Source: Pseudoxanthomonas sp. SE1 (GTDB lineage: Bacteria; Pseudomonadota; Gammaproteobacteria; Xanthomonadales; Xanthomonadaceae). Taken from it: a DNA stretch of 64,000 bases. How positions within the stretch are numbered: position 1 is the first letter of the stretch; each line of letters starts with the position of its first letter. Position numbers and translations under genes: made by a program. This document shows positions 34,645 through 41,115 of this stretch, piece by piece. The stretch spans positions 1,417,001-1,481,000 of the forward strand of contig NZ_CP113783.1 in assembly GCF_029542205.1 (NCBI RefSeq), written 5' to 3'. The notes beneath the pieces were generated by a model. The model ran no database searches. It worked only from the letters and a program-made list of their open reading frames with translations, and was not told where the DNA came from.

Positions 34645-35270
34645 CGGCAGGCTTCCTCGGCGGCGCGTTCGATGTCTTCGCGCGTGGGCAGGGTGTAGAC
34701 GGTGGTACTGGCGCGGCTCGCATGGCCCAGCAGGACCTGGACGACGGCTAGCGGGTCGCGGGCTTCGGTGGTGGCGATGACCCGCTGGGCGTAGGTGTGG
34801 CGCAGCCAGTGCGGGCTGACTTCCACCTGCAGGCCGGCGGACTGGCGCCACGCCTGCAGGCGGTGCTGGAAGGACCGTTCAGACATGGCCCTGCCCAGCC
34901 GGCTGCAGATCAGGGGTGCGTCATCGTCATCCGGGCAGCGCATCGCACGACGTACAGCCAGCAGATCGCGCAGGGCCTGTTCGGCGCCGGAATTCAGCGG
35001 CGTGTCGTAGCCGCGGCCACCCTTGGCGTGATCGTCGCCGGCATGGATGCGGCGCGTGCGCAGCGCGGTGCGGGCGTCGCCGACTGTCAGACCGCGCAGG
35101 CTGCCCAGGCGCAGGCCGCAGTGGCGGATCAGGCGGATCCAAGCGTGGTCACGCTTGGCATACATGCCGGCATGCCGGCCGATGTGCGCCAGCAGGCGCT
35201 TTTCCTCGGAACGCGTCAGGTAGCGTTCGAAGACCGCACGCGGCGCGGCGGCGGTCAGGAAGGTGTTCAC
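34641..35270 (-). CDS. Short tyrosine recombinase
   Basis: A 209-residue protein starting at GTG 35270 (VNTFLTAAAPRAVFERYLT). All catalytic elements of tyrosine recombinases are visible: Arg in CGLRLGSLRGL, a Lys candidate in GDDHAKGGRG, SPHWLRHTYAQR (HxxR), LLGHAS, and the nucleophile in STTVYTLP. It is about half the usual phage integrase length and has almost no arm-binding or core-binding N-terminus. It could integrate prophage A or resolve phage DNA multimers. It lies inside the early operon rather than at an attachment site. Confidence 0.85.
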   Translation of the reverse strand: MNTFLTAAAPRAVFERYLTRSEEKRLLAHIGRHAGMYAKRDHAWIRLIRHCGLRLGSLRGLTVGDARTALRTRRIHAGDDHAKGGRGYDTPLNSGAEQALRDLLAVRRAMRCPDDDDAPLICSRLGRAMSERSFQHRLQAWRQSAGLQVEVSPHWLRHTYAQRVIATTEARDPLAVVQVLLGHASRASTTVYTLPTREDIERAAEEACR

Positions 35271-35275
35271 GATAG

Positions 35276-35629
35276 TTACCCCCGGATGGACGATGCGGCC
35301 GACGGCGCCGCAGTGATGAATTGGCTGGCGCGTTCGAACAGCCCACAACGCAACCCGAAGGCGATCAGCGCGATCAAGACGCACAGCGCCATCACGCGGT
35401 TCTCCTGCTGCAGTTGTTCCCGGCTGATGGGTAGCGGCTTGTATTCCTCCACCGCGCGTTCGCCGGCGGTGCGGTGGATCTCTTCCGGGTCCAGGACGCG
35501 GGATCCATCCCCGAAGTACTGGCCCACGTGCAGGTCGCCGTTGTCGTCACGGAAGCCGTGCACCGGCGTATCCGGATGGGAAGACAGATAAACGGTCAGC
35601 GTGCTGATGGGCTGGATGCGGTCGCTCAC
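35276..35629 (-). CDS. Hypothetical protein with C-terminal membrane helix
   Basis: A 117-residue protein starting at ATG 35629 (MSDRIQPISTLTVYLSSHPD). The N-terminal part is soluble; one hydrophobic helix follows at about residues 79-95 (VMALCVLIALIAFGLRCGLF). It overlaps the upstream gene by four bases. The function is unknown. Confidence 0.6.
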   Translation of the reverse strand: MSDRIQPISTLTVYLSSHPDTPVHGFRDDNGDLHVGQYFGDGSRVLDPEEIHRTAGERAVEEYKPLPISREQLQQENRVMALCVLIALIAFGLRCGLFERASQFITAAPSAASSIRG

Positions 35630-35820
35630 GGCGCACCCGCCTTTGCCTGGGCGGCTTTGTTGGCCAGGCGTTGCAGCAGTTCTTCGCGGAACAGCAGCGC
35701 CAACTTCGTGCCGGCGCCCTTCACGCGGAAGTCGACGTTCAGGGGAGCCGTTTCAGTGGCGTGGGTGAAGCCTTTTTTCAGCAGATTGGCCGGGGCGGCA
35801 TGGCGGACTGTGCGGCTCAT
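35626..35820 (-). CDS. Small hypothetical early protein
   Basis: A 64-residue basic protein from ATG 35820 (MSRTVRHAAPANLLKKGF). It ends in a helical ALLFREELLQRLANKAAQ. ATGA overlaps on both sides support its expression within the early operon. No family is recognised. Confidence 0.6.
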   Translation of the reverse strand: MSRTVRHAAPANLLKKGFTHATETAPLNVDFRVKGAGTKLALLFREELLQRLANKAAQAKAGAP

Positions 35821-36299
35821 TGGGCGAGCGCCTCCAGCCGCGACATCAATTCCAATCCGGCACGCACTTCTTTGTCGAAGCACGCGCGCACCTGGGCGAT
35901 CTCTTCAGGGGTCACCCGGCCATCGCGCAACGCCTCGCGGATCGCTGCCGCTTTCTCGCCCGTCATTTCGTGCGCCGCGGCGTAGGCGTCCAGAATTTCG
36001 ACGTCACCGGCGTCCGCATGAAGGGGAAGGCGGTAGCTGCAGTGACCGGTCAACTGATTGACCGCGTGCAGGATCCGGAAATCGTCGGTGGTCAGCATGA
36101 TGGCCACGGCTTCGGCCAAGCCCAACTTGTGGTCGGGCATGGTCGGATTGGCCTTGTTGCTGAGCGTGCCGGCTGGCATGCCAATGCGTGGCGCCAGGGC
36201 GACGGCACCGCGCTTTCGTGCGCGGGCGTCGCTGAACTCGTGCACGGTCGCGTAGACAGCAACGTCCAGCGGACCGAACAACTCATCTTCGGTTGTCAT
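35817..36299 (-). CDS. CII-like phage regulatory protein (Phage_CP76 family)
   Basis: A 160-residue protein. The stretch LDVAVYATVHEF, then IGMPAGTLSNKANPTMPDHK and LAEAVAIMLTTDDFRILHAV follows the phage CP76/CII-like family, with a helix-turn-helix in the first 60 residues. In related phages it affects the lysis-lysogeny choice or early transcription. It is the first gene after the operator-rich region at 36300-36623, and a perfect CTTTTCA-CTGT-TGAAAAG repeat lies 16 bp upstream of its start. Confidence 0.8.
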   Translation of the reverse strand: MTTEDELFGPLDVAVYATVHEFSDARARKRGAVALAPRIGMPAGTLSNKANPTMPDHKLGLAEAVAIMLTTDDFRILHAVNQLTGHCSYRLPLHADAGDVEILDAYAAAHEMTGEKAAAIREALRDGRVTPEEIAQVRACFDKEVRAGLELMSRLEALAQ

Positions 36300-36623
36300 G
36301 TGAACCCTCAGCCACTTTTCACTGTTGAAAAGCGAGGGGCTCGGGGAGCATGACCCGCGGCATGGTTACAATCACCGCGAGGGACAATGGTCGACAAGCC
36401 GAGCCCTCACCGGTCCGGGCGGGACGGCAATCCCGCCCGGACCAACTCCCACCATTCGCGCGGCAACGCTCGCGGCGGGCACTTGAAACGTGCAGTCCGA
36501 AGTTTTCCGAACAGGGGCAGGGGGTGCCCGATCGGATAGGCCGCTGCACCGGCCTACTGGCTGACGCCTGGGGGGCAGGCGTCAGCCGTCACGCGTCCCT
36601 GGGGAGGGGCGACGCGCGAATGT
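36300..36623. other. 324-bp non-coding regulatory stretch with three palindromes
   Basis: There is no convincing gene here. It holds CTTTTCA/TGAAAAG (36315-36332, 4-bp spacer), a perfect 13-bp inverted repeat GGTCCGGGCGGGA with a 6-bp loop (36412-36443), and CTGACGCCT/AGGCGTCAG (36561-36585, 7-bp loop). None is followed by a T-run, so they look more like operators or RNA hairpins than terminators. It separates the Cro-like gene from the CII-like gene. Confidence 0.6.
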
Positions 36624-36821
36624 CTATGCGGCTTGGCCTTGTGCGGCTTCGTAGCCGCGTTCCATCAGCATCACCGCTTGCTTCGAAAAGCTGCGGCCTT
36701 CCTGTTGGGCCATTCGTTCGACTTTCCGAAGAAAGCGGGTAGGGACCAGGATCGACGCCTTGGCCGTCGATTCTTTGACGCTCTTGGGTTTGCGCTGTGG
36801 CACACTGCGACCGTTTGTCAT
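36624..36821 (-). CDS. Cro-like ribbon-helix-helix (Arc-type) repressor
   Basis: A 65-residue protein from ATG 36821 (MTNGRSVPQRKPKSVK). The pattern STAKASILVPTRFLRKVERM, then QEGRSFSKQAVMLMERGYEA is that of Arc/MetJ ribbon-helix-helix DNA-binding proteins. It is divergent from the CI-like repressor across an intergenic region with three operator-like repeats and a TTGACA promoter. By position it is the Cro equivalent. Confidence 0.8.
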   Translation of the reverse strand: MTNGRSVPQRKPKSVKESTAKASILVPTRFLRKVERMAQQEGRSFSKQAVMLMERGYEAAQGQAA

Positions 36822-36841
36822 GTCTGAAAAGTTCCGAATTG

Positions 36842-36921
36842 TTCGGATATTTGCGTAACAGGGACGGAAGCTACTCGCATATCCGAACTGTGTCAACCAT
36901 TTTTATTCGGATATTTGCGTA
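36842..36921. promoter_or_regulatory. Three operator-like repeats of the prophage A switch
   Basis: Two identical 16-mers, TTCGGATATTTGCGTA, lie at 36842-36857 and 36906-36921. A reversed variant, CGCATATCCGAA, lies at 36876-36887. The last copy overlaps the first base of the repressor ATG, suggesting autoregulation. A further TCCGAA-TTG-TTCGGA palindrome (36833-36847) overlaps the first copy. Confidence 0.72.
36868..36896 (-). promoter_or_regulatory. Leftward early promoter of prophage A
   Basis: On the minus strand, TTGACA (36896-36891), a 17-bp spacer and TAGCTT (36873-36868). The spacer contains one of the operator repeats, so repressor binding should block it. It would drive the ribbon-helix-helix gene and the leftward early operon. 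Confidence 0.7.
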
Positions 36922-37748
36922 TGAACCCACCATCCGCAGCGGACGCCTTTCCCACACGGCTGAAACTGTTGCTAGGCCCGCGCCGGATGACCCCCTGGGC
37001 GACGGCCTTAAAGATCCCGTCCGGGACCATGACCCGCATGTTTCGGGAGGGGATCCCTCCGACCTACGAAACGCTCTCAAAGATGATGCGCACCGAAAAC
37101 GTCAGCTTGTCCTGGCTGCTGGGCGCGAACTGTCCCGCGTACCTCTACACGGCCACCACCAGCGACGCGGCGACGGCCGAAGAAGTCGAGATCCGCGTTA
37201 CCGATGAACCTGGCTGGCGCATCCATGTGCTTTCGGATGGTGATGCGTGCGCGGTGGTACTGACGCAGCCCGCGTGCTTTATCGACAAGGCGGCGCGCAT
37301 CGATTACTTCGCCGTAGAAGTGATCTGTGGTCCGGTGGGCGAGCGAACGGCGGCGGTTCTGGCCATCGGCTCCCCGGAAAACGTTGGCCAGCTGGTGAAG
37401 CTGACGCGGGACCAGATGCAAACGATCTACCGGGAGGGGGTGGGATCCTTTCAGCTGATTGGTGGCCATGGTGTTCCTGGGCTGCTCGATCTGAAGGGGT
37501 TGGCGGATGACCTGAGCGCTGAGCGGCTCGCGGCCTTTCGAATAGAAGCCGGCGCATGCGCCGAATTTGACCCCGCGCCGGAAGACGGCGTGCCGGCCGC
37601 ACTCAGTCGCCTGGTGCACGCCTGGGCTCGCTTCACCGACTCGGAGCGTCAGGCGGTCGGGGTGCTTGTGGAACCTCTCATTGAGCGGGCTCGGGCGCGT
37701 GTCGACCCGCTTGCCGTCTCTACTGGATACGCTGCACACGGGCCCTAG
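36921..37748 (+). CDS. CI-like phage repressor without S24 peptidase domain
   Basis: A 275-residue protein. The N-terminal 60 residues form a CI-type helix-turn-helix (LKLLLGPRRMTPWATALKIP, GTMTRMFREGIPPTYETLSK). The ATG at 36921 has no ribosome site and lies against an operator, so the mRNA may be leaderless; a TTG at 36915 is also possible. The rest lacks the Ser-Lys self-cleavage motifs of LexA-like repressors, so induction would need another route, such as an antirepressor. It is divergent from the early operon and is the likely lysogeny keeper of prophage A. Confidence 0.8.
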   Translation: MNPPSAADAFPTRLKLLLGPRRMTPWATALKIPSGTMTRMFREGIPPTYETLSKMMRTENVSLSWLLGANCPAYLYTATTSDAATAEEVEIRVTDEPGWRIHVLSDGDACAVVLTQPACFIDKAARIDYFAVEVICGPVGERTAAVLAIGSPENVGQLVKLTRDQMQTIYREGVGSFQLIGGHGVPGLLDLKGLADDLSAERLAAFRIEAGACAEFDPAPEDGVPAALSRLVHAWARFTDSERQAVGVLVEPLIERARARVDPLAVSTGYAAHGP

Positions 37749-37864
37749 CAGCACGCCGTAGTTCCGTTGACCATGCGGCTTGGGGTAGACTTGCCGCGAG
37801 CCGTTTGGTTAATAGGGCGCCGGGTACGGCACCCCACTGATCGAGGATCTCCGCACTGCGGGGG

Positions 37865-37893
37865 TTCACAGAAAAAGAAGATGCGGTTACACT
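37865..37893 (+). promoter_or_regulatory. Promoter of the tRNA-Lys gene
   Basis: TTCACA (37865-37870), a 17-bp spacer and TACACT (37888-37893), ending 17 bp before the tRNA. Spacing is ideal for a sigma70 promoter. The 110 bp between the repressor stop and this site show no gene. Confidence 0.75.
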
Positions 37894-37910
37894 ACGCAGC
37901 CAGTTTTTCG

Positions 37911-37986
37911 GGGCCGTTAGCTCAGTTGGTAGAGCAGTTGACTCTTAATCAATAGGTCCAAGGTTCGAATCCTTGACGGCCCACCA
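37911..37986 (+). tRNA. tRNA-Lys (anticodon CTT)
   Basis: A 76-nt cloverleaf with encoded CCA. The 7-bp acceptor stem is GGGCCGT/ACGGCCC, the D-arm is GCTCAGTTGGTAGAGC, the anticodon stem-loop is GTTGA-CTCTTAA-TCAAT with anticodon CTT, and the T-arm has TTCGAAT. It is the only clear host gene in the window. Its 3' end faces the integrase of prophage B, which makes it the probable attachment site. Confidence 0.97.
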
Positions 37987-37995
37987 AATAGAACA

Positions 37996-38030
37996 AGGGG
38001 TTACGCCAAAAGCGTGACCCCTTTTTCTTT
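37996..38030 (+). terminator. Rho-independent terminator after tRNA-Lys
   Basis: The arms AGGGGTTACGC and GCGTGACCCCT pair around a CAAAA loop, followed by TTTTTCTTT. It ends 10-44 bp after the CCA end of the tRNA. Confidence 0.9.
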
Positions 38031-38101
38031 GCCTCCGTAAAGATCTTCCGTAAAAGTCGAGTTGCCCTACTATGTTTCACGGGGCGTAAGGAGACTGGGG
38101 C

Positions 38102-39004
38102 ATGGGACTGATTACCGACATTATTTCGGCCGGACTCGATAGCAGCACGACTGAGCTGCTCAACAAGGCACTAATTGCGGCGACGCGGTTGGGCGATGCC
38201 TCAATGGTGGAGTTCGCGTCCAAGGAGCTCAACGGCTATCAGGGATCAGATCTCCCAGACCACCGAAAGCTGCGGGGGCAACTTAAGGCGAGAACGCCAT
38301 ACTCAGGTTGGGAGGTGGCCCCGATCTCCACGGATGACCTGGGGTTCCTTCTGGTGACCAAGTTCAGCGAAGGCGTTGCCGAGATGGAGGACCTTATCTC
38401 GACCTCCGGAGCGGGGATGGTTCAGGTGATCCCTGGCCCTGGCCAGCAGCAATTGCTCAGGAAGATGTTCAGCGCCGAGAGCGACGTGACTTTCGCGCAG
38501 TTCGTCACCAAATCCGCGGTAGTCCAAAGCCTTCAGCGCAGCAGGTCCATCGTTCTTGATTGGGCCCTGAAGCTGGAGGCCAGCGGCGTAGCGGGTGACG
38601 GTTTGACGTTCTCTAGCAAGGAACGACGGGCTGCGCCCCACATCACAAACACGCTCATCAACCATGGCGTGATGTTGCAGCCGCATATCCAGCAGGGTGG
38701 CGATGGTGATCAAGCGATGGATCTGGGGCCAGACTTCCAGACGCTGTCGGCACTCATGGTGGAAGTCCTTGGACGCGTGAACGAGCTTGGACCAGCGGCC
38801 GCCGAGGCTCAGGCGGACGCCCAGACGGTGTTGGCGCAGATCAACTCCGGCAAGCCGAAAGAGGGCGTTGTGCGAGCCTGCCTGGAGTCTCTGAGGTCGA
38901 TAATGGAGAACGCTACGGGCACGCTTCTAGCTGACGAGGTCAAGAACAAGTTGGCTCCCTATTTGGTGAGTCTAGGGCCAATGATCGCGGCCCTTGCAGG
39001 TTAG
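38102..39004 (+). CDS. AbiTii-domain protein, probable phage-defence gene
   Basis: A 300-residue protein with AAGGAG 8 bases before ATG 38102. Residues about 3-47 match the AbiTii domain: LITDIISAGLDSSTTELLNK, then ALIAATRLGDASMVEFASKELNGYQG. AbiTii domains occur in predicted abortive-infection proteins. The remaining 250 residues are helical, with no visible nuclease motif. It sits between the tRNA and the integrase, a common place for lysogenic-conversion and anti-phage genes. Its stop abuts the convergent integrase stop. Base composition seems lower in G+C than its neighbours, which suggests separate acquisition. Confidence 0.75.
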   Translation: MGLITDIISAGLDSSTTELLNKALIAATRLGDASMVEFASKELNGYQGSDLPDHRKLRGQLKARTPYSGWEVAPISTDDLGFLLVTKFSEGVAEMEDLISTSGAGMVQVIPGPGQQQLLRKMFSAESDVTFAQFVTKSAVVQSLQRSRSIVLDWALKLEASGVAGDGLTFSSKERRAAPHITNTLINHGVMLQPHIQQGGDGDQAMDLGPDFQTLSALMVEVLGRVNELGPAAAEAQADAQTVLAQINSGKPKEGVVRACLESLRSIMENATGTLLADEVKNKLAPYLVSLGPMIAALAG

Positions 39005-40156
39005 TCAGGGGGCGTCCGCTGGCTTAACCAGCGGCACGCTCAGGTCGTAGACGTTCATCATCGGCTCGGTCAGGCCGGCGGCATCTTGCTTGTCGCGCTT
39101 GGTGCCCTTGGTGTCGGTGACGCCCTTGCGCTTGAGGTCGTGCAGGCTGAAGCGTTGCTCTTCGGTGATAACGCCGGCCTCAATCGCCTTCAGGATCAGG
39201 CGCTGCCAGGCGCTGTCCAAGCCGTCCTTCGTCAGCGGCTCGCCATCCTCGGACAGGAACACGAAGCGATTCTCCGGGCGCAGCTGCTCCGGTTGGCCGC
39301 GGCGGGCGATCACGCCACGCCGGTGTGCCAGCGCCGCGTCCCACGCCGCGCGCAGCCGAGGGGACCACTCCACGATGTTGTTGCGGCTGCCCTTGCGGCG
39401 ATCGGTGCGCAGGCCCTCTGCCTCGCCCTGGGCTTCCACGAGCGTGTTGGTCTCGATGCCGCGCAGGCGGCACAGGTAGCTGAGCTCGGCCACCATCCAG
39501 AGGTACGGCGGCTGGGAGCCCTTCGTGTGGGGCTTCAGGGCGCCGCGATCGCGTGAGAAGGCCAGCACGGCGTCGTAGACGGTCTGTGGCGGGAGGCGGC
39601 GGCGCCTACGCTCCTGGGCCTGCTCGATGCCCTTGGCGGGGTTCTCCTTCAGTCCCAGGTGCGGGCCGGCCCATTTGTAGACCCGGCGCAGATACCGCAG
39701 CACGTGGTTGGCCTTGGACGGGTGACCTTGGCGGACGATCTTCTCGACCAGGCGCTGCACGTTGGTCTGGGTGAGCCGGCCAGCCATGAGGGTGCCGAAC
39801 TTGCCGCCACCTGTGATGGGGAACTCCTCGATGATCTTCCGGCACACGGTGTAGTCGCGCTGGGTGGCCTTGGCCAGCGTCTTGAACTTGGTGCTGTCAT
39901 GAAAGGCGGCCAGCATCCAGGCGATCGTGCCGTGGGTGGGTCCGCCTTTGCCTTCCTCGACCAGGCGGTGCAGGTCCGACAGCTTGGCCGTGGGACCGGC
40001 GATAGTTTCGCGGGCGGGCCGGCCTTCCTTCTGGATGAACACGTACCAGCGGCCGCGGCCAGACGCATCCCAGTACACGCCGGCTGGCAGCGCTTTCTGG
40101 TCGATGTGCGCCGGGATGGTGGGGTTGAATTTGCGCTCGCGGCCGCGTGGACTCAC
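39005..40156 (-). CDS. int: Tyrosine integrase of prophage B
   Basis: A 383-residue protein with an N-terminal arm-binding-like part (HIDQKALPAGVYWDASGRGR), a core-binding helix region (LAKATQRDYTVCRKIIEEF) and a catalytic domain. Arg is in LCRLRGIETNT, Lys in RTDRRKGSRNN, HDLKRKGVTDT occupies the HxxR site (Lys in place of Arg) and the nucleophile is in MNVYDLSVPL. It is adjacent to the 3' side of the tRNA-Lys gene and convergent with the AbiTii gene. It should insert and excise prophage B. Confidence 0.92.
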   Translation of the reverse strand: MSPRGRERKFNPTIPAHIDQKALPAGVYWDASGRGRWYVFIQKEGRPARETIAGPTAKLSDLHRLVEEGKGGPTHGTIAWMLAAFHDSTKFKTLAKATQRDYTVCRKIIEEFPITGGGKFGTLMAGRLTQTNVQRLVEKIVRQGHPSKANHVLRYLRRVYKWAGPHLGLKENPAKGIEQAQERRRRRLPPQTVYDAVLAFSRDRGALKPHTKGSQPPYLWMVAELSYLCRLRGIETNTLVEAQGEAEGLRTDRRKGSRNNIVEWSPRLRAAWDAALAHRRGVIARRGQPEQLRPENRFVFLSEDGEPLTKDGLDSAWQRLILKAIEAGVITEEQRFSLHDLKRKGVTDTKGTKRDKQDAAGLTEPMMNVYDLSVPLVKPADAP

Positions 40157-40359
40157 GGTTCGTCCGCACCTTTGTCGGGATCATCCGGGTGGCGCTCGCT
40201 GCGCAATGCATGCTTGGAGAATGACTCCATGGCACGCGCCAAGCCCTGCATCGTTTCGACATAGGTGAGGCCGTTGCGTTCGGCCACCTCAAGCACGGCG
40301 CGTTCAATGTCGATTTGCGCCAAGCGGACCAACTGTGTCCTGGGATGCCAGTTGCTCAT
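40153..40359 (-). CDS. Small hypothetical protein upstream of integrase
   Basis: A 68-residue protein from ATG 40359 (MSNWHPRTQLVRLAQIDIER). It is helical (AVLEVAERNGLTYVETMQGL) with an acidic tail. It overlaps the integrase start by four bases. The location suggests a recombination-linked role, but no motif supports it. Confidence 0.6.
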   Translation of the reverse strand: MSNWHPRTQLVRLAQIDIERAVLEVAERNGLTYVETMQGLARAMESFSKHALRSERHPDDPDKGADEP

Positions 40360-40361
40360 GA

Positions 40362-40574
40362 TCAGATGATGTCCGGTGGGTAAGGGCTGTGGGGGTCTTC
40401 GTTTGCAGGCGATAGGCCAAGGGCACGGTTCAGCGCATCTAGGGTAGTCCAGACGCCGCCACGACAGGGCTTGACTGGCACGCCCGCCTTCTCTGCCCAC
40501 TGCTCCACGTCAGCGCGCCGGGTGTAGCCGCTGATCTGCTGCAGGTCGGAGAACTCGAGAACGGGGCCGATCAC
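40362..40574 (-). CDS. DUF4224-like, excisionase-type small DNA-binding protein
   Basis: A 70-residue protein with a GTG start at 40574, one base after the upstream stop codon. EFSDLQQISGYTRRADVEQW, then KPCRGGVWTTLDALNRALGL matches DUF4224, a winged-helix-like family often encoded beside integrases. An excisionase/directionality role is likely. Confidence 0.7.
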   Translation of the reverse strand: MIGPVLEFSDLQQISGYTRRADVEQWAEKAGVPVKPCRGGVWTTLDALNRALGLSPANEDPHSPYPPDII

Positions 40575-40575
40575 G

Positions 40576-41109
40576 TCAGAGAGCGTCTCGCAGGCGGCTG
40601 ACCAGCCATTCCGCGGCGCGCAGCTTCGCCGAATCGGGCAGGACCGCGAAGTCGGGGTCATCCGCGATCTGCTCGAGGCAGGCCAGGAACTGCAGCTCAA
40701 GACTCAGGGTTGCCGTAGCCGCGTCATCTGCAACCCCTGCAGGCGCGGCCGCCGCGTGACGTGGGCCGCGATCGGGTATCGCGGCCGAACGCTCTGCCCG
40801 CTTTCCCCCCCTTCGCGCCCCGAGGTGGTAGGTGATCTGGAGGGTGGATCCTTCGGAGCGAAGCCTGCCCTGGTTGCGCAGCATGCCGACGGCCTTTGCG
40901 CGCTCGGGCTGATCGAGGTCGGCCAGGGCGGCGCGCAAGTCGGCGCCGGGCATGCTGCCGCCTGCATCGCGAAGGATGGCGACGATCCGTTCGGCATTGG
41001 TCTGGGTGGTGGCCACGTCGATGGTCTCCTGCGTGAGAGGCGCCGGCGGCGGCGCCTCTGGGTGGAAGGCGGGCACGAGGCCCGTGAGGGTGGGGCGGAA
41101 GGCGTCCAC
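40576..41109 (-). CDS. Hypothetical protein with possible winged-helix segment
   Basis: A 177-residue protein. Residues 35-95 (AERIVAILRDAGGSMPGADL, AKAVGMLRNQGRLRSEGSTL) have the form of a winged helix-turn-helix. The C-terminus is helical (LELQFLACLEQIADD). It follows the ParB-like gene by 6 bp on the same strand. The function is unknown. Confidence 0.62.
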   Translation of the reverse strand: MDAFRPTLTGLVPAFHPEAPPPAPLTQETIDVATTQTNAERIVAILRDAGGSMPGADLRAALADLDQPERAKAVGMLRNQGRLRSEGSTLQITYHLGARRGGKRAERSAAIPDRGPRHAAAAPAGVADDAATATLSLELQFLACLEQIADDPDFAVLPDSAKLRAAEWLVSRLRDAL

Positions 41110-41115
41110 GGCGCG

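Noticed and set aside
38035..38058. Direct repeat TCCGTAAA near the tRNA, as a duplicated attachment core
   Set aside because: The two copies are only a few bases apart and a second full attachment core is not in the window. They could be integrase arm sites, but nothing shows it.
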